DNA from: Wolbachia endosymbiont (group B) of Protocalliphora azurea
GTDB taxonomy: Bacteria; Pseudomonadota; Alphaproteobacteria; Rickettsiales; Anaplasmataceae
Assembly (NCBI RefSeq): GCF_947251865.1
Contig: NZ_OX366394.1
Location: forward strand, 1,302,001 to 1,366,000
Length of the DNA: 64,000 bases
Direction of reading: 5' to 3'
Shown here: piece after piece, positions 1-9,036 of the stretch
Numbering within the stretch: position 1 is the first letter of the stretch
How the letters are laid out: each line of letters begins with the position of its first letter
Program-made: the position numbers and the translations under genes
The notes under the pieces: model-generated
Told to the model about the DNA's origin: nothing
The model's input: only the letters and a program-made list of their open reading frames with translations
Databases searched by the model: none

Positions 1-1456
1 TCTTAAGTTCGACTCCATAGCAAATCTGCAAGTTCGCATGCCGATAGTTGTCATAGGTGCAGGACTCACTGCAATTGATACTGCCACTGAAGCTTTAGCA
101 TATTATCCAATTCAAGTAGAAAAATTTCTTCTTCGTTATGAGATATTAGTTGATAAGTATGGAAAGAAATATGTTGAAAAAGATTGGACGGAAGAAGAAT
201 ATGAAATTGCAAATGAGCTTATATCGCACGCAAAATTGATCCAAGCAGAGCAAGAGTTAGCAAAAAAAGAGAATAGAGAAGCAAAAATATTGGAACTAAC
301 TAAGAGCTTCGGGGGAGTGAAAATTATATACAGAAAAGAGCTAAAAGATTCACCGAGCTATCGATTAAATAGCGAAGAGGTGCAAAATGCATTGTCAGAA
401 GGAATCTACTTCATTGAAAACTTAGAGCCTATTGAAATTGTTACAGACAAATATAATCATGCTGAGTTGATAAAACTGATTGATACAAAATCCCACGAAA
501 TTAAATGTATCAAAGCACGCTCTATTCTCATAGCAGCAGGCACTGAACCAAACACGGCTATTGCAACAGAAGATAAAAAGCATTTTCAACTAAGTAATGG
601 ATATTTTATTCATTTAAACTCATTAGGAAAAGAAATAGATCCAGTATTTTCTCCTAAGATGCAGGATAAAGACAGGATATTGGTATATAAGCAAGACAAT
701 AAAACAATTAGCTTTTTTGGTGATCTTCACCCTTCGTATAGCGGCAGCGTCGTGAAAGCTATGGCAAGTGCTAAGAACGGCTACCCTATCATTTCTCAGC
801 TTTTGAATAGAGTTAGCTTCATTTCTCCCACTCCAGCTAGAATCTCGGAGTCATATGCACACTTGTATGAATGTTGTAATGTAAGAGTAACTTTCACCAA
901 AAAAGATGTCATTCCAGTGCCCAGACACTGGGATCCAGAAAACTTAATTTTGAATGAGTACATCAGATGGTTGTATAGTCAGAACTGGATTCCAGTGTCA
1001 GCTACTTGCATAACACCACCTACTATGCGAATTACCTACAAATTGCAGCATTTGTACACTAAAGCGTCACGCGCTGGAATAATATCAGAACACCTGGCTA
1101 ACGAAAAATTTTTTAATAGAATCAAAGAGCAATTCACCGCAAAGATTATAAAAATTCAATATTTAACTGACAAAGTTGTGGAAATAGTGATCAAAGCACC
1201 ACTTGCGGCAAAAAATTTTAAACCCGGACAATTCTTTAGGTTGCAAAATTTTGCAATCAATAGCAGAAAAGTCAATAATACAACCCTTGCTATGGAAGGT
1301 ATAGCTGTAACCGGCACTGAAGTAGACAAAAAAAAAGGAATTATTTCCACTATTGTGCTTGAAACTGGCGGTTCCACTAATTTATGTAAATGTTTTAAAG
1401 AAGGTGAACAAGTAATTCTTATGGGTCCAACTGGCAGCCCTACTGAGGTTTACTAA
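1..1456 (+). pseudogene. FAD/NAD-dependent oxidoreductase, 5' end outside window, 3' truncated
   Basis: The frame is open to the left edge, so the gene begins upstream; an internal ATG lies at 38. The visible part starts with a dinucleotide-binding motif (VVIGAGLTAID), typical of the GltD-like / pyridine nucleotide-disulfide oxidoreductase fold, and has a second FAD-domain stretch (ILIAAGTEPNT). Near the C terminus it has a PyrK/ferredoxin reductase-like FAD-binding barrel (FKPGQFFRLQ, ending VILMGPTGSP). In that family an NAD-binding lobe normally follows directly, but here the protein stops three residues later. About 36 codons (907-1016) come from a palindromic repeat inserted in frame. 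The role is probably electron transfer in a glutamate synthase-like oxidoreductase; I cannot name the substrate. Truncation is inferred from the missing domain, so a pseudogene is likely but not certain. Confidence 0.6.
907..1016. repeat. Palindromic repeat (Wolbachia type) inside a coding frame
   Basis: The left arm starts tgtcattccagtgcccag and the right arm reads ctggattccagtgtcag, an imperfect inverted repeat. The same arms occur at 17761-17884, 31764-31881 and 45333-45393. Here the element is read through in frame and adds a peptide including VIPVPRHWDPENL and NWIPVSATC to the flavoprotein. Protein-coding palindromic elements are known in Rickettsia and Wolbachia. Confidence 0.8.
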
Positions 1457-1510
1457 GTCTGGATATTAAAGTGATGCCAAATTTTATTTCAAAAAGTAAA
1501 TAATTTACTA

Positions 1511-1550
1511 ACGCTCGTGCACAAATTAAAAATAAATTATGCACGAGTGT
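1511..1550. other. Inverted repeat / hairpin downstream of the flavoprotein
   Basis: Arms acgctcgtgca (1511-1521) and tgcacgagtgt (1540-1550) pair over 11 positions with one G-T, around an A/T-rich loop. There is no T-run after it, so it is a stem-loop of unknown role rather than a clear terminator. Confidence 0.5.
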
Positions 1551-1603
1551 AGCACTGTGAATTAGGAGTGCTATATTAAAGCTTACCTCACTATTAAAGC
1601 TAT

Positions 1604-1642
1604 CGGTCAGATTAGATTAAAAACCTAATCTGACCGGTTTCT
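1604..1642 (+). terminator. Stem-loop, possible intrinsic terminator
   Basis: A perfect 12-bp stem (cggtcagattag at 1604-1615 with its complement at 1625-1636) around a 9-nt A-rich loop, followed by a short T-containing tail. It sits in the 303-bp gap between the truncated flavoprotein and the antiporter gene. Nothing else was recognised in that gap. Confidence 0.5.
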
Positions 1643-1759
1643 CTATAACCTTCTAAACCCTGATATAATTATATGGTAATTAGCTTAACTAGTGGTTAAT
1701 ATGCAAATTGATTTTATTTGTATGTTGAGGTAGCATAAACCATACTGTTTTACATCATT

Positions 1760-3319
1760 GTGCAACTTTATAAATTTTTATTGCTATTTCTGTTGACTAC
1801 ATTAATAGTGATAGTCCTAATATTACCTGAAAATTTAGGTACTACACTGAATTGCTCTCATCCAGTTCTAAATTTTGATTTATCTTTTCGTATCGTACTA
1901 ATATCTTTTTTATCAGTTGCATTTTTAGCTGTTCTACCAACACAAAATTTGACTTTTTCAGAGATGCTATCTTTTTTTGCTTATACTACCTGCTCACTCT
2001 GTGCAATTTTATCCAAGCAGATAATGTTGGTTATAATATTCTTTGAATTAATGACCATCAGTGCATTTTTTATTATCGCAGCTAGCTGTAGAGATAGTGG
2101 ATCTGCAATAAGGTACGCTTGTGTACACTTTTTGGTTGGAGTTATATTGACAGCAGGATTGGCACTTCAAAGCACTAACCTGATAATTTTGGGTTTATTG
2201 ATAAACTGCGCTTGTTTTCCTTTTTCGTTTTGGGTTGTTGATGCATATCCTGCTGCATCACTACATGGCACTACATATCTCTCTTTATTTACCACTAAAG
2301 TCTCTTTTTTAGTGATGCTTTTACACACTTACACCCTATGGCAAGATTGTACTGAAATATTAGCACTTGTAGGCGCCATCACTGTAATTTACAGCATTAT
2401 ATTTGCTTTTCTTGAGCAAAATATTCGTAGATTTCTATGCTATAATGTTGTAGGACAAATGGGCTTGCTGATTATTGCAGGAGGTTTACTCAGCCCTTCG
2501 GAAAAGGCAATACCAATTTTGATGCTACACATAATTTTCTCTCTTGTTTATCAATCATTATTGTTTGTGGTTAGCAATGCGATTATTTCGCGGACAAAAA
2601 CAATTAGTTTTAATGGAGTGGGTAAATTGATGTCAGTCGAAGGCATGTGTGCTATAATTGCGATATTCACAGTGGCTGCATTTCCTGGAACCGTTGGATT
2701 TATTAGCAAATCATACATTACAGCCGAGATTGAAGCAAGTGGTGCTAATTTAGAAGTGTATAAAAATTTATACAAGATTCTAAATTTACTGCTTTATTTA
2801 AGCGTGGGGCTCAAGTTTTTCTATTACATATTTATCGCTAAAAGCAAGTCCAAACCTTCAGAAGGGAAAGAAGGTAGAATAACAATGATTATTTTAGCAT
2901 TCATATGTATAATTGCTGGCAACCCTTACTTGCCTATTTACAATAACCCTTCGATTTTCGATTTTGTGTACAACACAAAAAATATTTTGTCGCAATTTAA
3001 TTTGTTATTATGTACCACTTTATTGTTTATTCCTTTACGCAAGTTATTTTACCCAAGAATAAATTTTAAAATGGATATTGATTGGATTTTTAGAGCTTTC
3101 GTACCCTATATTGTCTTGCTGTTCAATCAATTGGTCTTTAAAGTGAGAGAAATGTCTGCCAACGTACTGCAAAACTTGACTAATTCACTTACTAATTTAT
3201 ACTTTAATAATATTACTAAACTTAAAGAAGTGCTAAGTTATAACTCAGTGAGTTTTGTTTCAGCTTCTTCTCTCTTTTTAATGAGTATTCTACTAATGCT
3301 ATTATGTTTAAATCGTTAA
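1760..3319 (+). CDS. Proton-translocating NADH:quinone oxidoreductase / Mrp-type cation antiporter subunit D-like
   Basis: A 519-residue, very hydrophobic protein with about 13-14 predicted membrane segments, starting at GTG. The central part has the NuoN/NuoM/MrpD signature: FFELMTISAFFIIA, a lysine/tryptophan-containing stretch (FWVVDAYPAASLHG then FTTKVSFLVMLLH), and AAFPGTVGFISKS. These fit the family that moves H+ (or exchanges Na+/H+) across the inner membrane. It lies away from the nuoABC genes, which favours an Mrp-type subunit over complex I proper, but sequence alone does not decide. Its 3' end overlaps ffh by 16 nt in another frame, implying co-transcription. Confidence 0.75.
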   Translation: MQLYKFLLLFLLTTLIVIVLILPENLGTTLNCSHPVLNFDLSFRIVLISFLSVAFLAVLPTQNLTFSEMLSFFAYTTCSLCAILSKQIMLVIIFFELMTISAFFIIAASCRDSGSAIRYACVHFLVGVILTAGLALQSTNLIILGLLINCACFPFSFWVVDAYPAASLHGTTYLSLFTTKVSFLVMLLHTYTLWQDCTEILALVGAITVIYSIIFAFLEQNIRRFLCYNVVGQMGLLIIAGGLLSPSEKAIPILMLHIIFSLVYQSLLFVVSNAIISRTKTISFNGVGKLMSVEGMCAIIAIFTVAAFPGTVGFISKSYITAEIEASGANLEVYKNLYKILNLLLYLSVGLKFFYYIFIAKSKSKPSEGKEGRITMIILAFICIIAGNPYLPIYNNPSIFDFVYNTKNILSQFNLLLCTTLLFIPLRKLFYPRINFKMDIDWIFRAFVPYIVLLFNQLVFKVREMSANVLQNLTNSLTNLYFNNITKLKEVLSYNSVSFVSASSLFLMSILLMLLCLNR

Positions 3320-4647
3320 CTGAAAGTTTAAATTCTGTATTTAGTAAACTGAGAGGAAAGTCGATCATTTCTGAAGATGATTTTAATCTTGCCATGCGTG
3401 AAATACGTATAGCTTTAATTGAAGCTGACGTTTCACTTGAAGTTGCAAAAAAATTCATCAACGACATTAAAGATAAAGTGATTGGGGAAAAAGTCATAAA
3501 AAGTGTTTCTCCAGCACAAATGATAATTAAAATTGTGCAGGATAATTTAGTTGCAGTTCTCGGATCAGAGAAAAGTGACTTAAATCTAGCAGTTAAACCC
3601 CCTGCTGTGATTATGATGGTGGGCTTACAAGGTGCAGGTAAAACAACTACCTCAGGAAAGCTTGCTTTCAAGCTAAAAAAGCAAAAGAAAAAAGTGATGC
3701 TTGCCTCTTTAGACATTTATAGGCCGGCTGCCCAGAAACAACTTGAGGTGCTAGGTAAACAGATAGACGTACAAACTTTATCTATAGTAATAAATGAGGA
3801 GCCTATTGCAATTACAAAAAGGGCACTGGCAGCAGCAAAGAACGATAATTATGATGTATTAATACTAGACACCGCAGGCAGGCTTCATATTGACAATAAT
3901 ATGATGAATGAGTTGAAAGCCGTAAAGGAAATAGCTTCACCTGCAGAAGTTATTTTAGTAGCCGACGCAATGATAGGCCAGGATGCGGTCAACATTGCCA
4001 AATCATTCAATGAGGTAATAGGTGTAACCGGCATTATTCTCACCCGTGTTGATGGTGATGCACGTGGTGGTGCTGCTCTTTCTATGAAAATGATCACCGA
4101 TTGTCCAATTAAATTTATTGCTTGTGGTGAAAAATTAAGTGATCTCGATGATTTTTATCCCGATAGAATTGCAAAAAGGATACTTAGCATGGGTGATGTT
4201 GTATCATTGGTTGAAAAAGCTGCTGAGATTGTTGGTCAGGAAGAAATTGATAAGTTACAAAAGAAAGTAAAAAAGGGTAAATTCGACCTAAACGACCTAG
4301 TGGGAATGTTAAAGACTCTGAGTAAAATGGATGGCATTAGCAACATAATGAAATTCATTCCTAGTTCATTCACAAAAAAGCTAAGTAGCAGTGTGCCCGA
4401 TGACAATAAAGTGAAAAAATATATAGCCATCATAAACTCAATGACCGAAAAAGAAAGGCAAAATCCAGATATTTTAAATGGCAAAAGAAGACTTAGAATT
4501 TCTAAGGGGTCCGGAACAAGTGTAACTGACGTTAATCTTCTAATTAAGCAGTATAATCAAATGAGCTCTATGGTGAATAAGTTCAGTAAAATTGACCATA
4601 GTAAACTCAAAGAATCTGATTTGATGGATATGCTAAGCAGAAAGTAA
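3304..4647 (+). CDS. ffh: Signal recognition particle protein Ffh
   Basis: A 447-residue protein of normal Ffh length. It has an N-terminal helical domain, a GTPase domain with G1 GLQGAGKTTTSG (around residue 107), DIYRPAAQKQL, LDTAGRLHID and TRVDGDARGG, and a C-terminal methionine-rich M domain (GISNIMKFIP, SSMVNKFSK). The G4 element is TRVD instead of the usual TKLD. It binds SRP RNA and signal sequences to target membrane proteins co-translationally. The ATG lies inside the end of the upstream membrane protein gene (16-nt overlap). No SRP RNA gene was seen nearby; the following 279 bp (4648-4926) contain nothing I recognise. Confidence 0.97.
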   Translation: MFKSLTESLNSVFSKLRGKSIISEDDFNLAMREIRIALIEADVSLEVAKKFINDIKDKVIGEKVIKSVSPAQMIIKIVQDNLVAVLGSEKSDLNLAVKPPAVIMMVGLQGAGKTTTSGKLAFKLKKQKKKVMLASLDIYRPAAQKQLEVLGKQIDVQTLSIVINEEPIAITKRALAAAKNDNYDVLILDTAGRLHIDNNMMNELKAVKEIASPAEVILVADAMIGQDAVNIAKSFNEVIGVTGIILTRVDGDARGGAALSMKMITDCPIKFIACGEKLSDLDDFYPDRIAKRILSMGDVVSLVEKAAEIVGQEEIDKLQKKVKKGKFDLNDLVGMLKTLSKMDGISNIMKFIPSSFTKKLSSSVPDDNKVKKYIAIINSMTEKERQNPDILNGKRRLRISKGSGTSVTDVNLLIKQYNQMSSMVNKFSKIDHSKLKESDLMDMLSRK

Positions 4648-4926
4648 GTCAGCAGGTAGTGGAATGAAATAAAATCATCAGTTGTAATTGCTGTTGAATA
4701 GTAAAGTATATTATTTTAGCGTGAAGTAATAAATTCAATAAATTTCTTCAGTTGGAATTGGCATGATAATCAAAATTGATACAAGTTACTTTATCTATAT
4801 TTAATGCGCTGTTTTATAGCTAACACACTATACCACCGTAGCACTACACTAGTAACAGACCGAAGGTTATCGATATCTCAAGTTAGGCTAGTTACAGCAT
4901 CCATAATATCGTTTGTAAACCTGTAG

Positions 4927-5628
4927 CTATATACAATAAATGAACTTTTTTATATATTCGTTGTTAGTATTTTGTATTTCCTGAACAGTTCCGTGAGAAA
5001 TGATCTCCCCTTCATATAATACTGCTATTTTGTCAGCTATTTTAAATGCACTATGAATATCATGTGTAATCGTGATAATTGTAGGACGAAGATCTTGAGA
5101 TAATTTTATTATTATCTCGTTTACTACATCTGACATGATTGGGTCTAATCCTGAAGTTGGCTCATCCAATACAATAATTTCTGGGTTGTGTGCAATTGCT
5201 CTTGCAAGTGCCACTCTTTTCTTCATTCCACCTGATAGTTCTACTGGAAACATTTCTGCTATGTTTTCTTCCAGCCCAACATCATTTAACTTCTCAATTG
5301 CTAGGCGTTTTGCCTCCTTTATGCTGATATTAAAGCGTTTTTTATAATTAAAAGATATATTTTCCCACACTGTAACGTAGTCAAACAAAGCGGAATTTTG
5401 AAATAAGACTCCAAATTTATTTTTGCTTTTACTATTTATTTTAATAGACCCTGAGTCTGGTGTCAGTAATCCAATAATTATTTTTGTTAATACAGATTTA
5501 CCACTTCCTGAGCCGCCAAGTATGACTAATGATTCTCCTTTCGATATATTGAAAGTTATGTTGTTTAATATCGTTCTATCATCAAAGGATAAGCTTATAT
5601 TCAATATTGATATTATGGGGCTATGCAT
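4927..5628 (-). CDS. MlaF-like ABC transporter ATP-binding protein
   Basis: A 233-residue ABC ATPase with Walker A GGSGSGKS, Q-loop GVLFQNSALF, signature LSGGMKKR, Walker B IIVLDEPTSGLDP and H-loop THD. The signature and the partner permease match the MlaF/Ttg2A/Mkl group, which moves phospholipids between inner and outer membrane. It overlaps the 3' end of the upstream permease gene by 8 nt on the same strand, so both are probably translated together. The substrate-binding MlaD and other Mla components are not in the window. Confidence 0.88.
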   Translation of the reverse strand: MHSPIISILNISLSFDDRTILNNITFNISKGESLVILGGSGSGKSVLTKIIIGLLTPDSGSIKINSKSKNKFGVLFQNSALFDYVTVWENISFNYKKRFNISIKEAKRLAIEKLNDVGLEENIAEMFPVELSGGMKKRVALARAIAHNPEIIVLDEPTSGLDPIMSDVVNEIIIKLSQDLRPTIITITHDIHSAFKIADKIAVLYEGEIISHGTVQEIQNTNNEYIKKFIYCI

Positions 5629-6403
5629 GTATTAAAGTAATTAAGTAATTTGCTAAAATTATCAATATAGAGGATATAACAACAGTTGATGTTGTTGCAA
5701 TACCTACTCCTCGTGCACCTTCCCTACAATGGTAACCGTAATAACAACTTGAAACAGAAATTATGGCTCCAAAAGCAGTCGCTTTCATTAGCCCAACAAT
5801 AAAATCGTACATATTAAAGAATTGAGCTGTATATTTTATGTATATATTTAAATTGTGGTTAAATTCAAAGACTGCGGTGACATACCCTCCAAATATTCCT
5901 ATTAGATCTGCACATACTGTAAGTATTGGAAATACTATAACTGACGCTAGAATTCTTGGTACAATTAAATATTTGAAAGGATTGATGTCCAAAGTTGTAA
6001 GTGCATCTATTTGTTCAGTGATGCGCATCGTGCCAATTTCTGCTGCAATTGAGGACCCAACCTTTCCTACCATTATTAAGCTGATCAAAACTGGCCCTAA
6101 CTCTTTAATGATAGTGATCGTAACAAGTTTAGGTACTACTTGTTCTTGATTAATCAATATACCACTTAAGCTACTCTGTAAAACTATCACTGCTCCTATA
6201 AAAACTCCAGTGAGCCCAACAATTGGCAAAGAGAAAAAGCCTATCTCTATAATTTGTCTTGCCACATTGCTAAAATAATATGGAGGAATAAAGCAGTGGT
6301 ATAGAGATTGAATAAAAAATACAAATGCGTTACCAATCCTCAACAGAAAGTTCATAAAGCATCTACCGATTATTCTAACGCTGTCTATATTAAAGGAACT
6401 CAC
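5621..6403 (-). CDS. MlaE-like ABC transporter permease
   Basis: A 260-residue membrane protein with five to six hydrophobic segments. The MlaE core is clear: FIGAVIVLQS, TIIKELGPVLISLIMVGKVG, EIGTMRITEQIDAL and a C-terminal AFGAIISVSSCYYGYHC followed by GARGVG. It forms the membrane part of the lipid transporter with the overlapping ATPase. The start used here is GTG at 6403; an ATG at 6355 (MNFLLRIGNA) is an alternative, and neither has a strong ribosome binding site. The gap to rpmF (6404-6634) carries no recognised gene. Confidence 0.88.
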   Translation of the reverse strand: MSSFNIDSVRIIGRCFMNFLLRIGNAFVFFIQSLYHCFIPPYYFSNVARQIIEIGFFSLPIVGLTGVFIGAVIVLQSSLSGILINQEQVVPKLVTITIIKELGPVLISLIMVGKVGSSIAAEIGTMRITEQIDALTTLDINPFKYLIVPRILASVIVFPILTVCADLIGIFGGYVTAVFEFNHNLNIYIKYTAQFFNMYDFIVGLMKATAFGAIISVSSCYYGYHCREGARGVGIATTSTVVISSILIILANYLITLIHA

Positions 6404-6634
6404 TTTACATTTATCTTAGCTAAAATTAGTTTTACTGATTTTATTAAAATTTTTATTAACTTCGCCAGAGTATAGTCAAGATATGTCTTAAGTTCAATAT
6501 ACTTTGATCAAAATGCTTGAGTTTAAGTTTATAAGACTGAATTGTATAAGAAAACCTTATTTATTTTGCTATTTACTCCTTGTAAAAAACATGCTACTAA
6601 TAAATTGTGTTATATAATTGAATTGGAGTAAGTT

Positions 6635-6817
6635 TTGGCAGTTCCGAAGAGAAAAAAGTCAAAGTCAAGGCGTAATATGCATCGTTCTCATCATGCTATT
6701 AAGCCTAAGAATATTGTAGTATGTGCAACAACTGGAGAATTCATGTTGCCTCACAACATAGCAGTTGACAATAGTTACAAAGGAAAACGTGTTTTCATTA
6801 AACAAAAGGCGGAGTAA
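6635..6817 (+). CDS. rpmF: 50S ribosomal protein L32
   Basis: A 60-residue basic protein beginning AVPKRKKSKSRRNMHRSHH, the hallmark of bacterial L32. The start codon is TTG at 6635 with GGAG at 6625-6628 placed as its Shine-Dalgarno. The usual zinc-binding cysteines are mostly missing: only one Cys, in VVCATTGEF, is seen, which points to a zinc-free form. It is followed after 8 nt by plsX, the common rpmF-plsX-fabH order. Confidence 0.96.
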   Translation: MAVPKRKKSKSRRNMHRSHHAIKPKNIVVCATTGEFMLPHNIAVDNSYKGKRVFIKQKAE

Positions 6818-6825
6818 CTCATGAT

Positions 6826-7863
6826 ATGTTACCCACGGTCAACAACAACATAGTTATCGCACTTGATGCTATGGGAGGGGATTTTGCACCTCTTTCCGTA
6901 ATTCAAGGTGCTAGTTTTTTCTTGGATAATCTTGTTGACCCAGGTGTTGAAGTTTTTTTTCATATTTATGGAGATCAGAAAGAAATATCTCCTTTGCTCT
7001 CAAAATACAAAAAAGTAAGCGATAACTCCGAATTTACCCATTGCTCTGATAATGTTCTTCCAAATGATAAACCCTCTTTTGCACTTAGACATCGCAAAGA
7101 TTCAAGTATGAAGGCAGCTGTTGAAGCAGTGAAAAAAGGTAAAGCTTTTGGGATGGTGTCTTCAGGCAACACTGGAGCATTGATGGCTATCTCCAGATTT
7201 ATTTTAGGAACATTACCCAATATCTATCGTCCTGCTATTGCATCTGTCTGTCCAACTAAGACAAAAAGCTTTGCATTGCTTGATCTTGGTGCAAATGTTG
7301 ACTGTAATACTGACTCATTATTTCAATTTGCATTAATGGGGAGTATATTTGCAAAAATAGCATTAAAAGTTGAAAATCCTGAAGTCGCTTTGCTAAACAT
7401 TGGTACAGAGGAAGTGAAAGGTACTGACTCAGTAAGAGGAGCTTTTGAGTTACTCAAAAATGCTCCAAGTATTAACTTCAAAGGATATATAGAGGCAAGT
7501 GAATTTTTAGATGGTAATATAGACGTAATTGTTGCTGATGGTTTTGTTGGTAATGTAATGCTCAAGACAGCTGAGGCAACTGCTGGTACTTTTATCAGTC
7601 TAATAAAACAGGAAGTATTTAATTCATGGATGACAAAAATGCTTGTCGGCATATTGTTAAAACCCAAGCTAAATAAAGCATTAGAGCGTTTTAATCCTAA
7701 AATTAGAAGTGGAGCTATGTTTTTAGGGCTAAATGGTATCATTATAAAGAGCCACGGAAATTCTGATGCTATTTCTTTTGCTCACGCTATAAAATTTGCA
7801 GTAAATGCAATCAGTGAAAATTTGAACCAGAAGATAATTAACGGGGTAAGTCATATTGAATAA
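6826..7863 (+). CDS. plsX: Phosphate acyltransferase PlsX
   Basis: A 345-residue protein with the PlsX landmarks ALDAMGGDFAPLSVIQGA near the N terminus, MVSSGNTGALMAIS, ALLDLGANVDCN and VADGFVGNVMLKTAEA. The enzyme makes acyl-phosphate from acyl-ACP, the first acyl donor for phosphatidic acid synthesis, and works peripherally at the membrane. It sits between rpmF and fabH, overlapping fabH by 8 nt. Length and motifs are normal. Confidence 0.97.
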   Translation: MLPTVNNNIVIALDAMGGDFAPLSVIQGASFFLDNLVDPGVEVFFHIYGDQKEISPLLSKYKKVSDNSEFTHCSDNVLPNDKPSFALRHRKDSSMKAAVEAVKKGKAFGMVSSGNTGALMAISRFILGTLPNIYRPAIASVCPTKTKSFALLDLGANVDCNTDSLFQFALMGSIFAKIALKVENPEVALLNIGTEEVKGTDSVRGAFELLKNAPSINFKGYIEASEFLDGNIDVIVADGFVGNVMLKTAEATAGTFISLIKQEVFNSWMTKMLVGILLKPKLNKALERFNPKIRSGAMFLGLNGIIIKSHGNSDAISFAHAIKFAVNAISENLNQKIINGVSHIE

Positions 7864-8812
7864 AAGTTTCATATTGAGCACTGGTTCTTACCTACCAAAA
7901 AAAATTTTGAGTAATAACGAAATTGCATTGATAGTTGAAACAAACGATGAATGGATACGGCAAAGAACAGGAATAGTTCAAAGACATATAGCAGATGAAG
8001 GAGAACTAACGTCAGATTTAGCTGTTAATGCAGCAAAAAATGCTATAGAAAAAGCGAAAATTTCAATAGATGAAATTGGTTTGATCATAGTTGCAACAAC
8101 AACACCTGACAAAACTTTGCCTAGCTGTGCAACGATTGTACAAAGTAAGTTAAAATGTAAAAATGCATTTTCTTTTGATGTACAAGCAGCATGCTCTGGT
8201 TTTATATATGCAGTTACAGTTGCTGATTCGCTCATAAAATCTCACAATAGAATAAAATATGCGCTCGTTATTGGTGCTGAAATAATGTCTAGGATTGTTG
8301 ACTGGGAAGATAGGTCAACTTGTGTACTCTTTGGTGATAGTGCTGGTGCAGTGATAATAAAATCAGAAATGGGTAGCAGCGGCATCATATCAACAAACTT
8401 ACACTCTGATGGCAATGTGGACATACTATGTACGAACGGAGGGGTATCCTCTACTCGTGATTCTGGAAAGATACTTATGAATGGAAGAGAAGTGTTTAAA
8501 CATGCAGTGGATAAGTTAACAGCCTCAGTAGAGGAAACTCTGAAATGCAATAATTTGAAAATCATTGATATTGACTGGTTAATTCCCCATCAAGCAAACA
8601 TTCGTATTATTGAAGCAGTAGTAAAGAAATTAGATTTTCCTATAGAGAAAGTGATTAATACCGTTGATAAGCATGCAAACACCTCAGCAGCATCAATTCC
8701 ACTGGCCTTAGACTATGCAATACAAGAATCAAAAATAAAATCAGGAAATCTGGTACTGCTGATTTCAATAGGTGCAGGCCTGACCTGGGGTTCTGTGTTA
8801 CTGCGCTATTAG
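7856..8812 (+). CDS. fabH: 3-oxoacyl-ACP synthase III (KAS III)
   Basis: A 318-residue enzyme that condenses acetyl-CoA with malonyl-ACP to start fatty acid synthesis. The catalytic triad is visible: Cys113 (QAACSGFIYAV), His245 (IPHQANIR) and Asn275 (HANTSAAS), matching E. coli spacing. The start is TTG at 7856, inside the last codons of plsX, with GGGG upstream at 7843-7846. It is the third gene of the rpmF-plsX-fabH cluster. Confidence 0.97.
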   Translation: MNKSFILSTGSYLPKKILSNNEIALIVETNDEWIRQRTGIVQRHIADEGELTSDLAVNAAKNAIEKAKISIDEIGLIIVATTTPDKTLPSCATIVQSKLKCKNAFSFDVQAACSGFIYAVTVADSLIKSHNRIKYALVIGAEIMSRIVDWEDRSTCVLFGDSAGAVIIKSEMGSSGIISTNLHSDGNVDILCTNGGVSSTRDSGKILMNGREVFKHAVDKLTASVEETLKCNNLKIIDIDWLIPHQANIRIIEAVVKKLDFPIEKVINTVDKHANTSAASIPLALDYAIQESKIKSGNLVLLISIGAGLTWGSVLLRY

Positions 8813-8954
8813 ACTTCCTATTACCCACGCTTCTTTTCTCTCAGTTTTATCGTTACATGCTGTACTGACAAAGTTTTGAGATATTATCACAAACATTATA
8901 TTCACAAGAAATACTTGACTTCACGTGTACTAAGAAGCATTTTATATATGATGT

Positions 8955-9028
8955 GTGCCCGTAGCTCAGTTGGATAGAGCAACAGCCTTCTAAGCTGTGG
9001 GTCGTAGGTTCGAATCCTACCGGGCACA
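8955..9028 (+). tRNA. tRNA-Arg (anticodon TCT)
   Basis: A 74-nt cloverleaf: acceptor GTGCCCG pairs perfectly with CGGGCAC, D stem GCTC/GAGC, anticodon stem ACAGC/GCTGT with loop CTTCTAA giving anticodon TCT, T arm GTAGG-TTCGAAT-CCTAC, discriminator A. CCA is not encoded. It reads AGA codons, abundant in this AT-rich genome. Confidence 0.97.
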
Positions 9029-9036
9029 TTCTTCTA

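Noticed and set aside
4648..4926. Possible small RNA between ffh and the ABC transporter genes
   Set aside because: I looked for an SRP RNA or tRNA-like fold near ffh and found no convincing stem set.
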